A stretch of DNA of 64,000 nucleotides from Pachypanchax playfairii. Lineage: Eukaryota; Chordata; Actinopteri; Cyprinodontiformes; Aplocheilidae. The stretch's first letter is position 1; each line of letters opens with the position of its first letter. The stretch spans positions 248,001 to 312,000 of the forward strand of contig SSNP01000309.1 of NCBI GenBank assembly GCA_006937955.1, written 5' to 3'. Made by a program: the position numbers and the translations under genes. Below the pieces are notes generated by a model, which worked only from the letters and a program-made list of their open reading frames with translations, ran no database searches and was not told where the DNA came from. Of the stretch, positions 49,166-61,132 are shown one piece after another.

Positions 49166-50417
49166 GAGTCTCATTTATAAAGCTTGCTTACGCACAAAAC
49201 GGGGTCGGAAAACTGCGTAAGCAACTTTCCACACAAACTTTGGGATTTATAAAAAAAAACATAGCGGAAAAATGTGCGCAACTTTAAGTTGAGTACGCAT
49301 ATTTACGCATTGTTGTTTTTATTGTTGGACAAAAAAAACAAAAAAAAAAAAAACTACTACAACGTTGAATTTCCCTTCTGGGATAAATAAAGTATCATTT
49401 CATATGCAGTGCTGCTGCTGAGAAGGATAAAATTATTAATTCCAGCAGCATTATCAATTGTACCGCAGAATGTCATGCGTCGTTTATAAGACCAACACAG
49501 GGATGATTTTTTATTTTTTTACTAATTCTTTAAGTGTGCCTGAAATTTCAGTCAGGACATCACATATTTTTCTCTTCTCGCACTTTGTTCATCGCACTAA
49601 TCATGTCCCTCTGTGCCTGCAGGACAGCGTGCGCCATGCGCCTGAGGCACTCGGGTGGTAGGCTACAGGCCGACCCTGCAGCCACATCCTCGGTCACGCG
49701 CCCGGGATGCCTCGTTGGACGCTTCGTCCAGAGTCACTGGGAGGGAAACAACGAGATTTGGTTTTGTTTTATATTTTAATGATGGACACATTTGATCTGT
49801 ATTAATAAAAGACTTAGTCTCCTCTACATGGTCAGTGTCTCCCTCCTTCTCCAGCACGATGCCATGTACGCTTGCCGGTTCGACTACTGCTGAGATCCTA
49901 ACGGCGAGGTGTGGGGGATCAGAGGTGCCAGGGGGTCCACCAGTGGCAGACACTCTGGCGGTGGCAAGCCCTCTTTTGTTTTTGCTTCCACCTTCAGATC
50001 GGACCTTTTTTTTATTAATATCCACCACAGATCTCTCTGAACAACTCACAGCATTGACGGTTTCAGCAACGCTGTGCCACGCCGTGGATTTTCTCTTATT
50101 TTTCATGCCACTGCAGTGACCTCCAAAAAGCACTTCCTTTCGTTTTTCCACCACACTCACAAGTACCCCAATTTCTGCTTTGGTGAAGTTGCGCTGAAGT
50201 TGCGGCAGAAAGTGGGCGTGTTGAGGGGGGGATGTGATCAAGAAACACCTGAGCACATTTCTAGGTAAAGTGTGATTTATAAAGCTGAGAATGCGTGCAG
50301 CTGTGCATACGCCATGTTTTATAGGTCCCAAACTTACTTGGCGTAAGTAGATTTTTTTTGCTGAGCTTAAGTACGGTTTTAGTAAGGATTCTACACAAAG
50401 TTTTATAAATGAGACCC
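49166..50417. mobile_element. Harbinger3-type DNA transposon, transposase lost
   Basis: The 1252-bp element has terminal inverted repeats GAGTCTCATTTATAAA (left) and, in mirror orientation, GGGTCTCATTTATAAA (right), flanked by a 3-bp CAG duplication (49163-49165 and 50418-50420). Flanks aaaacatCAG and CAGctccttc resemble the target AAAACACCWGGTCTTTT with CWG duplication that I recall for zebrafish Harbinger3-type elements (9/10 and 7/10 positions). Subterminal ttacgca/gcgtaag words recur at both ends. The only gene is a Myb-like ORF on the minus strand; no DDE transposase is present. Inside the left part, a poly-A run and a 'gggataaataaagtatc' word (about 49330-49397) suggest an inserted retroelement tail. 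Confidence 0.85.
49663..50331 (-). CDS. Harbinger Myb/SANT-like DNA-binding protein, open frame
   Basis: In Harbinger elements this protein partners the transposase, binding DNA and aiding nuclear import. The open frame runs 222 codons; the first codon counted is a TTG, so the true start is uncertain and may lie further in. The Myb/SANT-like domain spans residues about 47-108: RNFTKAEIGVLVSVVEKRKE, VLFGGHCSGMKNKRKSTAWH, SVAETVNAVSCSERSVVDIN. Right after KK the expected WSDLKVEAK helix end is replaced by KVRSEGGSKNKRG. The expected residues are readable in the next frame (SDLKVEA), so a +1 slip in an A run (plus strand 50006-50013) was compensated by a second indel before LATARVSATGG. The tail includes VHGIVLEKEGDTDHVEE. 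The ORF remains open, but the domain lacks its last tryptophan, so DNA binding is doubtful. Confidence 0.7.
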   Translation of the reverse strand: MGPIKHGVCTAARILSFINHTLPRNVLRCFLITSPPQHAHFLPQLQRNFTKAEIGVLVSVVEKRKEVLFGGHCSGMKNKRKSTAWHSVAETVNAVSCSERSVVDINKKKVRSEGGSKNKRGLATARVSATGGPPGTSDPPHLAVRISAVVEPASVHGIVLEKEGDTDHVEETKSFINTDQMCPSLKYKTKPNLVVSLPVTLDEASNEASRARDRGCGCRVGL

Positions 50418-50420
50418 CAG

Positions 50421-53400
50421 CTCCTTCAGCACAGTGTTGGAGCCAAATTAAAGGTTCAGAGAAAATCCTGATTGATCCTCAGTTTCAAAGCAAAAACCAA
50501 ACAAGGCACGTGCAACCTGACTGGAAGATGAGATCTATAAACCTGTGTGTGGGTTACGATGGAGAGCTCTTACGGGACTAAAACAAACAAACAAATACAT
50601 TTCCAATCACTGCTGCTGTAGCATCAATCTGCAACGCAGAATAACAGATTATATTATTGATTTATTTAGTCTCTTTGCTCTTTGAATGCAAACTGCCTGA
50701 AACTACACAAATAAAATCTGAACTCAATTCTAAAATGAATTAGGAAGCAACCTAAATGTTTTCTTTCAGCTTCATTACAACTTGTATGTTTGTGTGTCGC
50801 TAAGTTAATGTAAATTCATCTTTCCTAATGATAAAACAAACAATATTTGAATCTAATGACACTTAGTGATCAAAGCTTTGTGTTTTCTTTTCCCCACAAT
50901 GAGTTTGTTTCATCAACGTGAGTGACATCACACTGCTACATCACACACATCTTTAGTTTCTGTCAAAACTCAAGTTATTTTTATTATTTTTCTTTGATGT
51001 CGTTACATCTCATCTTTAGAGCTCAATAGATTCTGATAAGCACTTTTTTCGGACTTAACAGACGGTTGTATCGCCAAACCAATCAAAAGCTTTTGATTTG
51101 TTTTTATCTTTCACATTTCTCAAGTGGTTAGTGATCACTTCAAGAATAGGCCATGCATCTTTATGAGACTTTGGTATTGATCTCTCAATCAGCTTCTCCT
51201 TTTTGGGCTTTCAGAAGTGCAACACAATGATGTTTGAATGTCCCAGCATTTGCTTCCAGTCTTCTGTTAACATTTATTGCCAGTGAAAGCAGGACTAAAT
51301 GGGGAATGAAACAATTTCTATCTGAATGACAAATCTATTCTCACTCTGTTCCTTCTCTGAAGCTTCATAGGAGGAGCAGCTTGTCCATTTAAGCAGACAA
51401 GGCAGCACAAACGCAGTGTGCTGCAAATACAAACTGACAGAATTGGTTGTGAAATCTGTGATGCTCACTGGTCACATTCAAATTGACAGGAAGCAAATTA
51501 AATCTGTGCCACGATAGATTTTAGCTGGTGTAATCTGTTTCTGAGATTGGTCATCTGACCTCGTCTCTTTTGTTGTGGCCATCTTAACACATTCATGTAA
51601 CAGTGATGGATAATCATGTCTGACAAGCTGCAGTGTTTTGTTTTTACAGCACACAGCTGATTTCCAGTCATTTAAAGGAGAAAAATGACAATAATACTGC
51701 AGATTTAGGCAATATCCTCACTGTCAATAAGTGTTAGCATGATTAATTCACTTGGCTACATATTCTAAGCAAAAGAAAGTGCTGGTTAGCGTAAATGTTC
51801 CTTTAGCTTGGTGCTTAAAGTTAATGCACTAACAAGCTAATCTGAGTTTTTACTGACTCATTTAAATAGTGGTTTAATGATGTCATGATTAAAACACTTT
51901 ATAAAATTTAGGATTCCCACGTATCAATAATTTTTTTTCTGTTGTTGGTTTTTTAGAAGATTGTTTAACTTTTTACAGGTATTTCAACCACTGAATTCTG
52001 TCCATTTACTTGAAGAAGTAAGAAAACACAGTTTCAACAATAGTGGGTTTTGAATTGTGCGGTGAATTGGAGAATTGTGCAACCATTTGTAATGAAAAAG
52101 TTAGAGACTTTACTTGTCCAAAACACTTAAAAGAAGATGAAAGAGTTGCCAAATTTAAAAATTTGGATGGCCTAAAATCTTAATATTATTAATTTGTAAT
52201 TCACTTTATCCCGCCTTTATGATTTGGCAGTTTGATTTGGACTAAAAATGCCCTAAATAAACGTCTCGTGGTCAAATTAAGCAGCAGCCCCCTTGTGGGG
52301 TATGAATAATATTGTAACTTAACTCAACAGTAACTTTAGTAATGCATCAGCATTGTAGTACTTCTAGCTACTACAGGAAGTTTAACAGAAACAATTTAAA
52401 ACTTTCATAAAGCATTGCTTATTGCTTATGTTTATATTGTTTATGGATTTTAGACATTTGGCAACAAATTCAGTAAACGGTTATTGTATAGTCTATCATG
52501 TATTATTGATGTTGATACAGCTGAGAATGTTGCTTAATACTTGGACGTAATTTTCACCCAAAAAAGTTTCCATGGGAATGAATGATGTTGTTGCGGTGTC
52601 CACGCATTGGATAAATCCATAAAAAGCAATATCGTCCTTCTTTTGGCATAGAACATATTATGTGCTTCAATTCTGAATCAACATAAATGAAAATGAAAAT
52701 GAATGAAATGAAAAATACTTTATTTATCCCAGGAATACTTCATTTATCCCATATTTAAATAACGTTAGAATAAATAAATCATTTGAATTGTAAAGAGGCC
52801 CTTTCACATATAATTTTAAAATAAAATTAATCAAATGATGTCTGCATAAAGGAGTGTTCTTTGAAGAAAAAAAAAAGGGATCTTTAATTAAAAAGGCTCA
52901 AGTGTGGTTGCAACTTGTAAAGAAATCATATGGATTTAGCTAAAACCAGAAAATGTGAAGCTTATCCAGTTTTACTTAGAGGCAGAGATCAGAATCAAAC
53001 ATTCAGGTCGTCTCTGAATAACTAACTCTTTCTTCTTGCCTCTTCTCTCACCTCGACCACCCTATGATTACATGCATTACTACAGCTGGAGCCAACAGCC
53101 TTGTTGTACTGCTGCATCTTGGGATCACTACGGCCTTCCAACAAACCTTCCAGCACTCTTCCTATATTGCATTTTTATTTTTCTCTGCTGCACTGAACAG
53201 CTCCTGCATTAGCGATAGCCTAAACTCCCTCCCTGTTGCCCTCTTAGCTTCATGTTTGTCTTTATGTTATGAACTGTTCTGAAAAAGGCTCTAAGCTGGA
53301 ACTGAAGTTATACTATAATTACAACCACCATAATAAAGGTTCTTTATAAACCTGTTCATGTACTGTAGGAATAGTTGGAAATTGTTTTGGTTTAACTGCT

Positions 53401-56400
53401 AAAGCACCTGGATGAGATCAAGCAGGTTGGTTTGAGTGGATGTCTCCTTAGTGATAAAAAAACAATGAGATTAAGGACCATTGGGTGAGTCGTATACATC
53501 CTGAAACATTTCCCCGGCAGCGCTCTCAACATTGATTTACAGCAGTCATCAATCCGGCCTCCCCAAGTTGGAGAAACTTTCACATTTGGCTGACTTAAAG
53601 TGGTATTATTGTGGTAGTGCTGGTCAGGATGGAGCTCCTGGGACTTGGATGCAGCAGTGTTCTGTTTTTCTACACACTCCCTAAACAGAAGTGGTGATAG
53701 GACGAAGAAGAAACACTGTATCGGGGGAGATGCCCCCTTCGTGACCTGCTTCTCAAGCCATCGATATCACTCACAGGCTTCTGGACCGGCCCATGGATCT
53801 TTCTGATTGAATTCCCTCTGTTCCTAACAAATCTGCTGCTGTTGGCGAGCTTGCAAGCAACAGGAAAGACATTATTCAAGTGGATGAGTATTGATACGTA
53901 TCCTCCTGCCATGTTTTTTCTGGCATGAATATTTGCAGGACTCATTCCTTCTCATGTAAAATTCTTAAAACATAAAGTTCAAGTATTAAAAAAAAACTCT
54001 TAGCTTAAATCATGAGCTGCTCCTTCTCAGTTCTCTGGGTGTAAATGCGTGCGTACTTGTGTGTTTGACAGGTGCCGGCAGCCCATGTGATTTATCCCAC
54101 AGTAAAACACTTGTTATGCAAAGCACTTATTAAAGCGTCAGCAGGGAGGATCGATAAACCATTCTTTACGACAACAGCTTAAGAAAACCTGGTCACGCAG
54201 AGACACTGTGCAGTGGTTTACTGTGATGTATATATATAAAAAAAGTGTTGCAGGGTCAAAATTAATTTACTGATGTGAATGTGAGAAACACCATGCCAAT
54301 AAAACAGCAGGGAGAAACTATTATGATTCAGGCTGCCTGGCTGTCTGTAAACATAAATAGTAAAAACATCATTAGAGGCTTAGAAGGGAAACATCAATTA
54401 TAACGATTATTAGCGATGGAAAGCTACAGGACTGCAGAGGTACAGGAGAAGAAGCTCATGGGAATCTAATCACCTCCAGTAAAAAATGCATGTGAGCTGC
54501 GAACATAAATGTCTGTTTATAGGGGAAAGTAAACAGCATAATTAAGAAGTTTGTGATTTTTTAATGTTTAACACTAAATAAGTTCAGTACAAAATTGTGA
54601 CACTGTCTATGACTAATTGAAACTTATTATTCACATTATTCAGTGAGTCATTTAATCTGTTATGTAGTCATGTTTAACATGTTTCTCTAACAATCATGAA
54701 GCATTTCTTGCTCCACATCAACTCTTCACCATTTAAATAGCTGGCAAACACCAATGTACAGATGATCAAAAGGCTTGACAGCCAAAAAATAAAAAATAAA
54801 AGGATAATCTGCCTCGACTGAACTTTTCATGGTCAGCAGCTGTCTAAGACGTTTCTCTGTGTTGCCGTTTCCATGGTGTTACGGGAAAAGTTTCTGACAG
54901 GTGCAAAATGGATCCAAGGCAAAGGGTTATTCAACACCTCATTGGAAGAAGAATTCTGATTTCTGACAGCATAATAGAGCAAAATGCCACAATATCAAAG
55001 AAATACTCCAAATGTGTTTGACATATTTCCTAAAATAGTCAAAAATAACAAAAACAAAAAGATAAAGCACTAATTCAGTGTTTCTATCAATTGTTTTGTT
55101 CCCTTTATTTGAACATATTTGTGCATGAAGATGCAAAATCTTTGCAAGACTTGTGGAATTAAACAGGATTGAGACCCACAGGGGCGCCTGGCTGCTGACA
55201 ATCAGGGATCTGGTTTCAATTATGTGCACGTCATGGCAAACCAGCTGCAAAATCATATTCATCATCATATTTACAAAACTTTAGCAGACTGAGTCCTGAG
55301 ATTTTGACCCTGAAACATTGTAAATCAATCACCTGATCTTTGCACCTGTATTACTTTTATTCCGCTCTGACTGGATGATTTGTATTAGCTTAAATCATAC
55401 ATTTAGTTTTCCATCATAAAGAGCTCTTTGTGCAAAAGGACCCTGGGGGGGCGAGCCCAGGTGGCTCTTATGGTGGATCTGGGTTAGGAAGTTCTTTAAT
55501 GTCAGAGAGCAACTAATCAATCATATCTGAGCTGGCTTTGATTATATGCAGAGTCCCAGCAGCTGATGGGAGTTTAAAGAGATACAAATGCAGTCCACTG
55601 ACCTGAAGCTGAATGACAATTTAACCCTTCACTGGCTTTTCAACATGAACATCTCAGTTATCTGCTGCATGGAACACGAGCTCCAGAACACTGGTCATTC
55701 CCTCATTTTGACCATTTTATTTGAAGACACAGAAGTTAATGGGGCTGCAAATTGCTGACACATTAATTCAAAGTTTCCAGCTATTTTACCTTATGATCCC
55801 TTTAAATGAGGTCCCGTTTTAATGTTGGTGAACAGTTATCAGGCCAAGAAAAGGACGAAAGTCTGATCTCTAAAGAAAATGTGACAAAACATTGTTATAG
55901 GTACAAGAAATGATTTAACCAGAGGTCATTTCAGGTTGTAAAAAACACTATTAAGAGTAAAACTAATTATCTTTAAAGAGCTGCAGAGTCCATTACAAGA
56001 ATCAATGATCACCGCTTAAGGTCTGATATTGATTTGTCTATTGATATTGATTTTTGGAATAATTTGATTAGTTAGAGCTTTCCATTTTGTTGAGTTATTT
56101 GATAAGAAATGATGTATGAGTATAAAAAGTTTGAGTTTCCTCTTATTTTAAACTCTGGAATGGAGAACTTGCCTATTAGTGATGTCAAATTCAAAAAATA
56201 CTTCCATACAAGCACAGAAGATGAAACAACATTAAGCAGGATTTTTTTATTATTTATGACTGTGTTTGTCGTTTAGGTGGGTTGGACCTGATAAACCAGA
56301 AAAAGGTTTAATTTAACTTAATACTTGAACATCTTTAGAGCGTGACTTTTTAAATTAGTTAAACTAGTTTGTTATTTTGACAGTCACATTCGTTTGCTCA

Positions 56401-59372
56401 AACAATGAGGCAGTGAAAAGATATTAGCAATCTGGTTTTTTTAAAAGTATCTAATTCATGAATTAAAAGTTCAATTTTCTGTGTTTTTAAAGGCTGAGAC
56501 TGAACTCTCCAAGGTTATAATACCACTTATTTTTCTAAAACACGATTTAAATTTTTAATTGAATTATTTTAATTTATGATCTGTATGTATGATCAAAATG
56601 CAAAAGCACCCGATTTTATTCTTTACTCTTTAAAATGATCTCAGACAAAGACTCATCTGACATTTACATACATAAGTTACATAAGTGCTGAATAAAAAGC
56701 ACAAGTATTGATACATTAAAAATAATCCTAGTACATTTAATTCATGTTCTCCTATAACAGGAAGCTTGTTTGCACTTGGTCGCTTGGAGACGAATTTCAT
56801 TGGAGTGGGCTGTAAGCTCTCCAGGTGATTAATCTGACTTCTTTCTAGCTGCTACAACACTGAAGATGAAAAATATCGCCCATGTGAAGTGTTAAAGATT
56901 AAATATCCCTTTCAAGCAGATGCTTAATTAAAGGTTCTGAATTTTAGAACAATGTTTTATATAAACGTTGGACACAACATGACAGTTGGAGAACAGCGCT
57001 TTATACGCAAATTATATGTTAGGAAATTCCAAAGGGCATGAAGACCAATAAAAGCTCCAGTCACACTCATGTGGCTGTGAAATGCAAACGCTTTCAACCT
57101 CTCAGCAGGAGACAGGCTGCAGGAAAATGTCATTGGACTTTGAGGAGGATGAAAAGTTGCAAATTCTACTTTCAAGCACATAAATGTTGTGAGCTGAGAG
57201 TTCATACTCATCCTACGGGAGTGAGTGGGTTCTGAGCCGGTACAGCTATCGTGAACACTGGTGGGAAAACTTGTCCTGATAGGTTAACATTAGTAGTTCA
57301 CAGCAGTTGTTCTTGCAGTGTTTGTGCTCAGATATTAAAGAAAGAAAAAGAATTGAAGCTTTACCAGCTTTCAATCTATAGAAAACCACAGATGAGATTA
57401 GCTTTTTCATCTTTGAGGTAATTCTGCATAAACATAAAAAATGTCAGGGACGAGCAACATGACTGCAATCACACTGATGGAGGTTTTCCAAGTTTGTCAA
57501 CATCCAGTCAAGTTCCTTTAAACAATATAAGCTTAGGAAATCTGCAAAAGGGCCTTAGACTGGTAGAGTGGTTTGTTATGGATCGATGGAGAGTAACTAC
57601 TACTATGTAAATGAGATGTTAAAAAACAAAGTCTTGGTATTTATTGCATGCAGGAAATGGAAAATTTTATAGATACAGATAGAAATTATAGAGGCTTGAA
57701 GAAAAAAAGGACATTAACCTCTAAAGAATCTTCAATGTGTGTGTGTCTTGAGCGTATTCAATACTTTTAGCATATCTATTTTATACATATTTATGAGCAG
57801 TTGATTGCACAAACTAACCTGATTTTGCAAAAGCAAGCATGTTTTGCAGTGAACAATGGTTTATCCAAGAGGGGGTCATCCACGCAACAATGACTATTCA
57901 TACCATCCATTTACAGGATGCTCACTGGCAGGACAAGTTTATTTATCTGTTTGCCAAGATGTGGGAAAAAGGGCTGATGAAACAGCAAGTGGCCGACCGT
58001 TTATGTGAAAATAATTGCATGGAAATTGTATTCACGGGCTACTGTGTTGCTTCGCAGCATCCAGTGTTGAATTGACAGCAGTTAAGTGAGTGGCAGCAGT
58101 GGGAATAGATTGCCCTGAATGATTCGAGGATTTTTGCTCCTGAAGCCAGTCGTTCCACCATCCAGGCCTGGTCTTATCTCTGCGTGGTTAGCCTACTGTA
58201 CGAGTCACGCAAGGCTTGATGGGAATCGGTCGATCTGAATAGGAAGATGTCATTTTCTGATCTGCTTTGCTTCATGGTACTGCAGTTTCATTAGGCTCTG
58301 GTTTTTAGAGGTCTTGAATTGACCCAAACATTTTTTGAGCTAATGTTCTCTAAAAATAAAAAATAAATTGTGAGTTGACTTCAAAAGATCTGAACCATCG
58401 TTTTAATAAAGAACTTCTATATAACCTCATCTGTTTCTACTTAATAGTTTGCAGTGGTTTTCTTATTCACTCATAATATATTTTATCTTTTAAATGTGTA
58501 ACAAATCACATACTGACAGACTGCTTTACAGCCAGTTTGACATCTTGTTTAATTGGCACGGGCTCTGTCAGACAGAAATATTAGTCTGGCTGTTCGGTGC
58601 AATGGATAAACTCTAAATATTTATGAGATAATTATTTTTACAGACACAAATTAGAGCGTTATTCATGACACTTAAATACAGAACAATACAGAAGGTGAGT
58701 TAATTAAACATACGATTAAAACATACGTTTCCAAGTTTGAAAATACTTTTAAACACAACAAAAAGGCGGTTGAGCATGTTGCACAACATATTTTAAGCAT
58801 GAATTTATCCATGTATACGTCTGCTATTTCAGGTATTAATTGTTTCTTTTCTTTTTCCAGAGCTGAGCAGCTGTTGAGTGTTTGAGTTGTGAAAATGAGG
58901 CTTTCTATATCTTTCCAAACAAAGCAAACCTGTAGCACTTAAAAAAGGCACAGAGTTCACATTCTGAAGATGATTCTGTCTTTTTATTCATTTCAGAATG
59001 GAACAAAACAAATACACCTTCTTCAGGATTTTTCTCTTCCACTGCAGACTCTGGACTTTTTACTCAATTAGAGAAACAGTAGATGATAAAAGACTGAAAC
59101 CAGCAGAGGTACTTGCAGTTAATTGATCAGTGTCCCAACAATAGTAACACATAATGATGTACAAGCTCCCAATTAATTACAAGAAAAGTGGGGGGAGTTT
59201 GCTTTTAAAGGCTCAGTGAAGGACCTTTTTAAAACACAGGCTGTTTTAGATTTTCTGTGGGAAAACATCATCTTAAAAATGCTGATGAACTTCTAATTCA
59301 CCTCAAGATGAGGGATCATTTGCATAAATATGATGAGGTATGAATAAAAGATAAGTGTGCCATGAAGACTGA
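50421..59372. other. No gene seen; possible conserved non-coding patches
   Basis: Nine kilobases without a recognised gene. A short retroelement tail lies at 52683-52755. Low-homopolymer, balanced-composition patches at about 54060-54200 and 57835-58270 differ from the surrounding AT-rich sequence and could be enhancers. The 78-codon ORF at 57839-58075 lies in the second patch and has no recognisable domain. Confidence 0.45.
52683..52755 (-). repeat. Retroelement 3' tail, minus strand
   Basis: Minus-strand reading 'gggataaataaagtatt' followed by a TTTTCAT-rich run (plus strand tgaaaatgaaaatgaatgaa). The same GGGATAAATAAAGTAT word occurs on the plus strand at 49380-49395. It is a common 3' tail in fish non-LTR retroelements; no coding part is attached. 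Confidence 0.5.
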
Positions 59373-59380
59373 CGGCAAAC

Positions 59381-60253
59381 TAGTGTTAATTTCGTTGACG
59401 AAAATATTTCGTCATAATTTTAGTCACGAATATATTTTTGCAGACGAAAACAAAACGAAAACTAAAATAGACAGCCCTATTTGAGACGGTTATTATGACT
59501 AAAATTATGTTGATTTTCGTTAACAAATAAAAGACGACACGAAAATAGACAGCGACGAAATCCAATCAGAGGAAAAGAAAGATGCAGAGAGGAATCAGTC
59601 AAAAAGCTAACAGCTGTGAAAAGAACCAATCAGAGCTCGGCATATTGAGCGGTGAGCAGAGGCTTCCGTAGTTGTTTGAGATGCTCCCGGGAAGACGCCA
59701 GATGAAATGTGGAATGGTAAGAAAATGTCCATATTATATTGCAGTTGTTAACCCTATAATGCCCCTTGTATCATATTTGCTACATAGTTTTGATCATTTC
59801 TAACATGGTTGCTCCCAGTGAATGATCCACTTGCCTTTTTTTCCAGGTTAAATAATCATTATTATATGGATGAATGCATTACTATTAACTCGTTATGTTA
59901 CAATTAAACCGTAAAGACGGCCAATGTAATAAATGTGATACAAAAATCTATTATAAATAACATGATACAGCAAAAAACGTTTGTGAATTTTGTTCTAAGG
60001 CTTCGTAAATGTCTCAGTTCCAAATAATCCGAATTTTCTGGCTATTTTTTAATAAGTTGGGTCTTACAGGGTTAAATTAATACTTTAGAAAATATACTTA
60101 TTTTAGTCGACTAAATCTACAATTGATTTTAGTCGACTAAAACTATCACATATTTTCGTCGACTAAAATTAGACTACAATTAAAACTAGTTTAGTGAAAT
60201 TGAAAAGAATTTGACTAAAACTAAATTAAAATTTCTTGCCAAAATGAACACTG
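59381..60253. mobile_element. Non-autonomous hAT DNA transposon
   Basis: The 873-bp element is flanked by a perfect 8-bp duplication CGGCAAAC (59373-59380 and 60254-60261), the target-site length of hAT elements. The ends are imperfect inverted repeats: left TAGTGTTAATTTCG, right in mirror orientation CAGTGTTCATTTTG (hAT ends usually begin CAG or TAG). Both subterminal zones are packed with short words built from GACGAAAA, TTTTAGTC and the palindrome TTTAGTCGACTAAA (60103-60175), probable transposase binding sites. No transposase ORF is present. Confidence 0.9.
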
Positions 60254-60467
60254 CGGCAAACATTTCAGTTACGTTTCAGACACAGTTGTAGCTTAGTGTG
60301 TTTATAGACCATCAGAAGATAATCTAGGAAATTTAAAGACATTTTGAAATTTACAGTACAGCTGCTTCCCAAAAGTCCAACATATAGCAAATGTGTTTAA
60401 ATATCACAAGAGTAATTTAGGATTATTTCTGTAAAACTACTAGCTCCTCCAAGTGTCTCGCATCAGG

Positions 60468-60481
60468 GTCACCATGGCAAC
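60468..60481 (+). promoter_or_regulatory. RFX X-box-like site
   Basis: GTCACCATGGCAAC matches the 14-bp X-box pattern GTNRCC-N2-RGYAAC bound by RFX transcription factors (ciliary and immune gene regulators). No promoter is recognised nearby, so any role would be distal. Motif match only. Confidence 0.4.
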
Positions 60482-61118
60482 ACACGTATTTCACTTTCTG
60501 ATAACATTGTTCATGAAACAGACAGAAGCATCAAACAGTCTCACTGCAAAAAGTCTAAACTGTATTTAAAAACTTTGAACTGTTCATGACAGAACTGTCT
60601 GGTTGTCACACGTGTTCTTTCTTAGACTTCTACAGTATTTCATGGAGATGTGATGAGATAAAGGAGCCTTTACGACTCAGATACAACGGGAGTTTGTGCA
60701 ACTCTGAAAGGAATCTTCTTTTTGTAATAAAATGCAAATAGACTTCTTTTTTGCTTCTTTAGTCAACCTTTTTGAAAAACTTTTTGGATTGACGTGTTCT
60801 GGACAACAAACATGCCAACAGATTTAATGCATAAACTACTTTAATAGTATAACATTTGAAAAAATAAGAACAGTTTTTAACTGATAAAGTTAAGAGTTCA
60901 TTAACATAAACATTTCACAGTAAAATCATAATTTCTTATTTTTAACAAGCTAAATCAACCTAATTCTCACACAGATGGACTGAATTAAATGGAAAAAATG
61001 TCTGAGATGATCCAAGTTTTCCTATTTTAGATAAACATTGATGTGCAGGGTGTCTGATTTTTAACACTCGTGTAGTATCCTAGTATCTGTAGCTGGAGAT
61101 GTAACCCTTGTGAGGTAT

Positions 61119-61132
61119 GTTACCATGGTAAC
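61119..61132. promoter_or_regulatory. Perfectly palindromic RFX X-box-like site
   Basis: GTTACCATGGTAAC is a perfect 14-bp palindrome and an optimal-looking RFX X-box (two GTTACC/GGTAAC half-sites with AT spacing). It lies 638 bp right of the similar site at 60468. Motif match only; occupancy cannot be judged from sequence. Confidence 0.45.
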
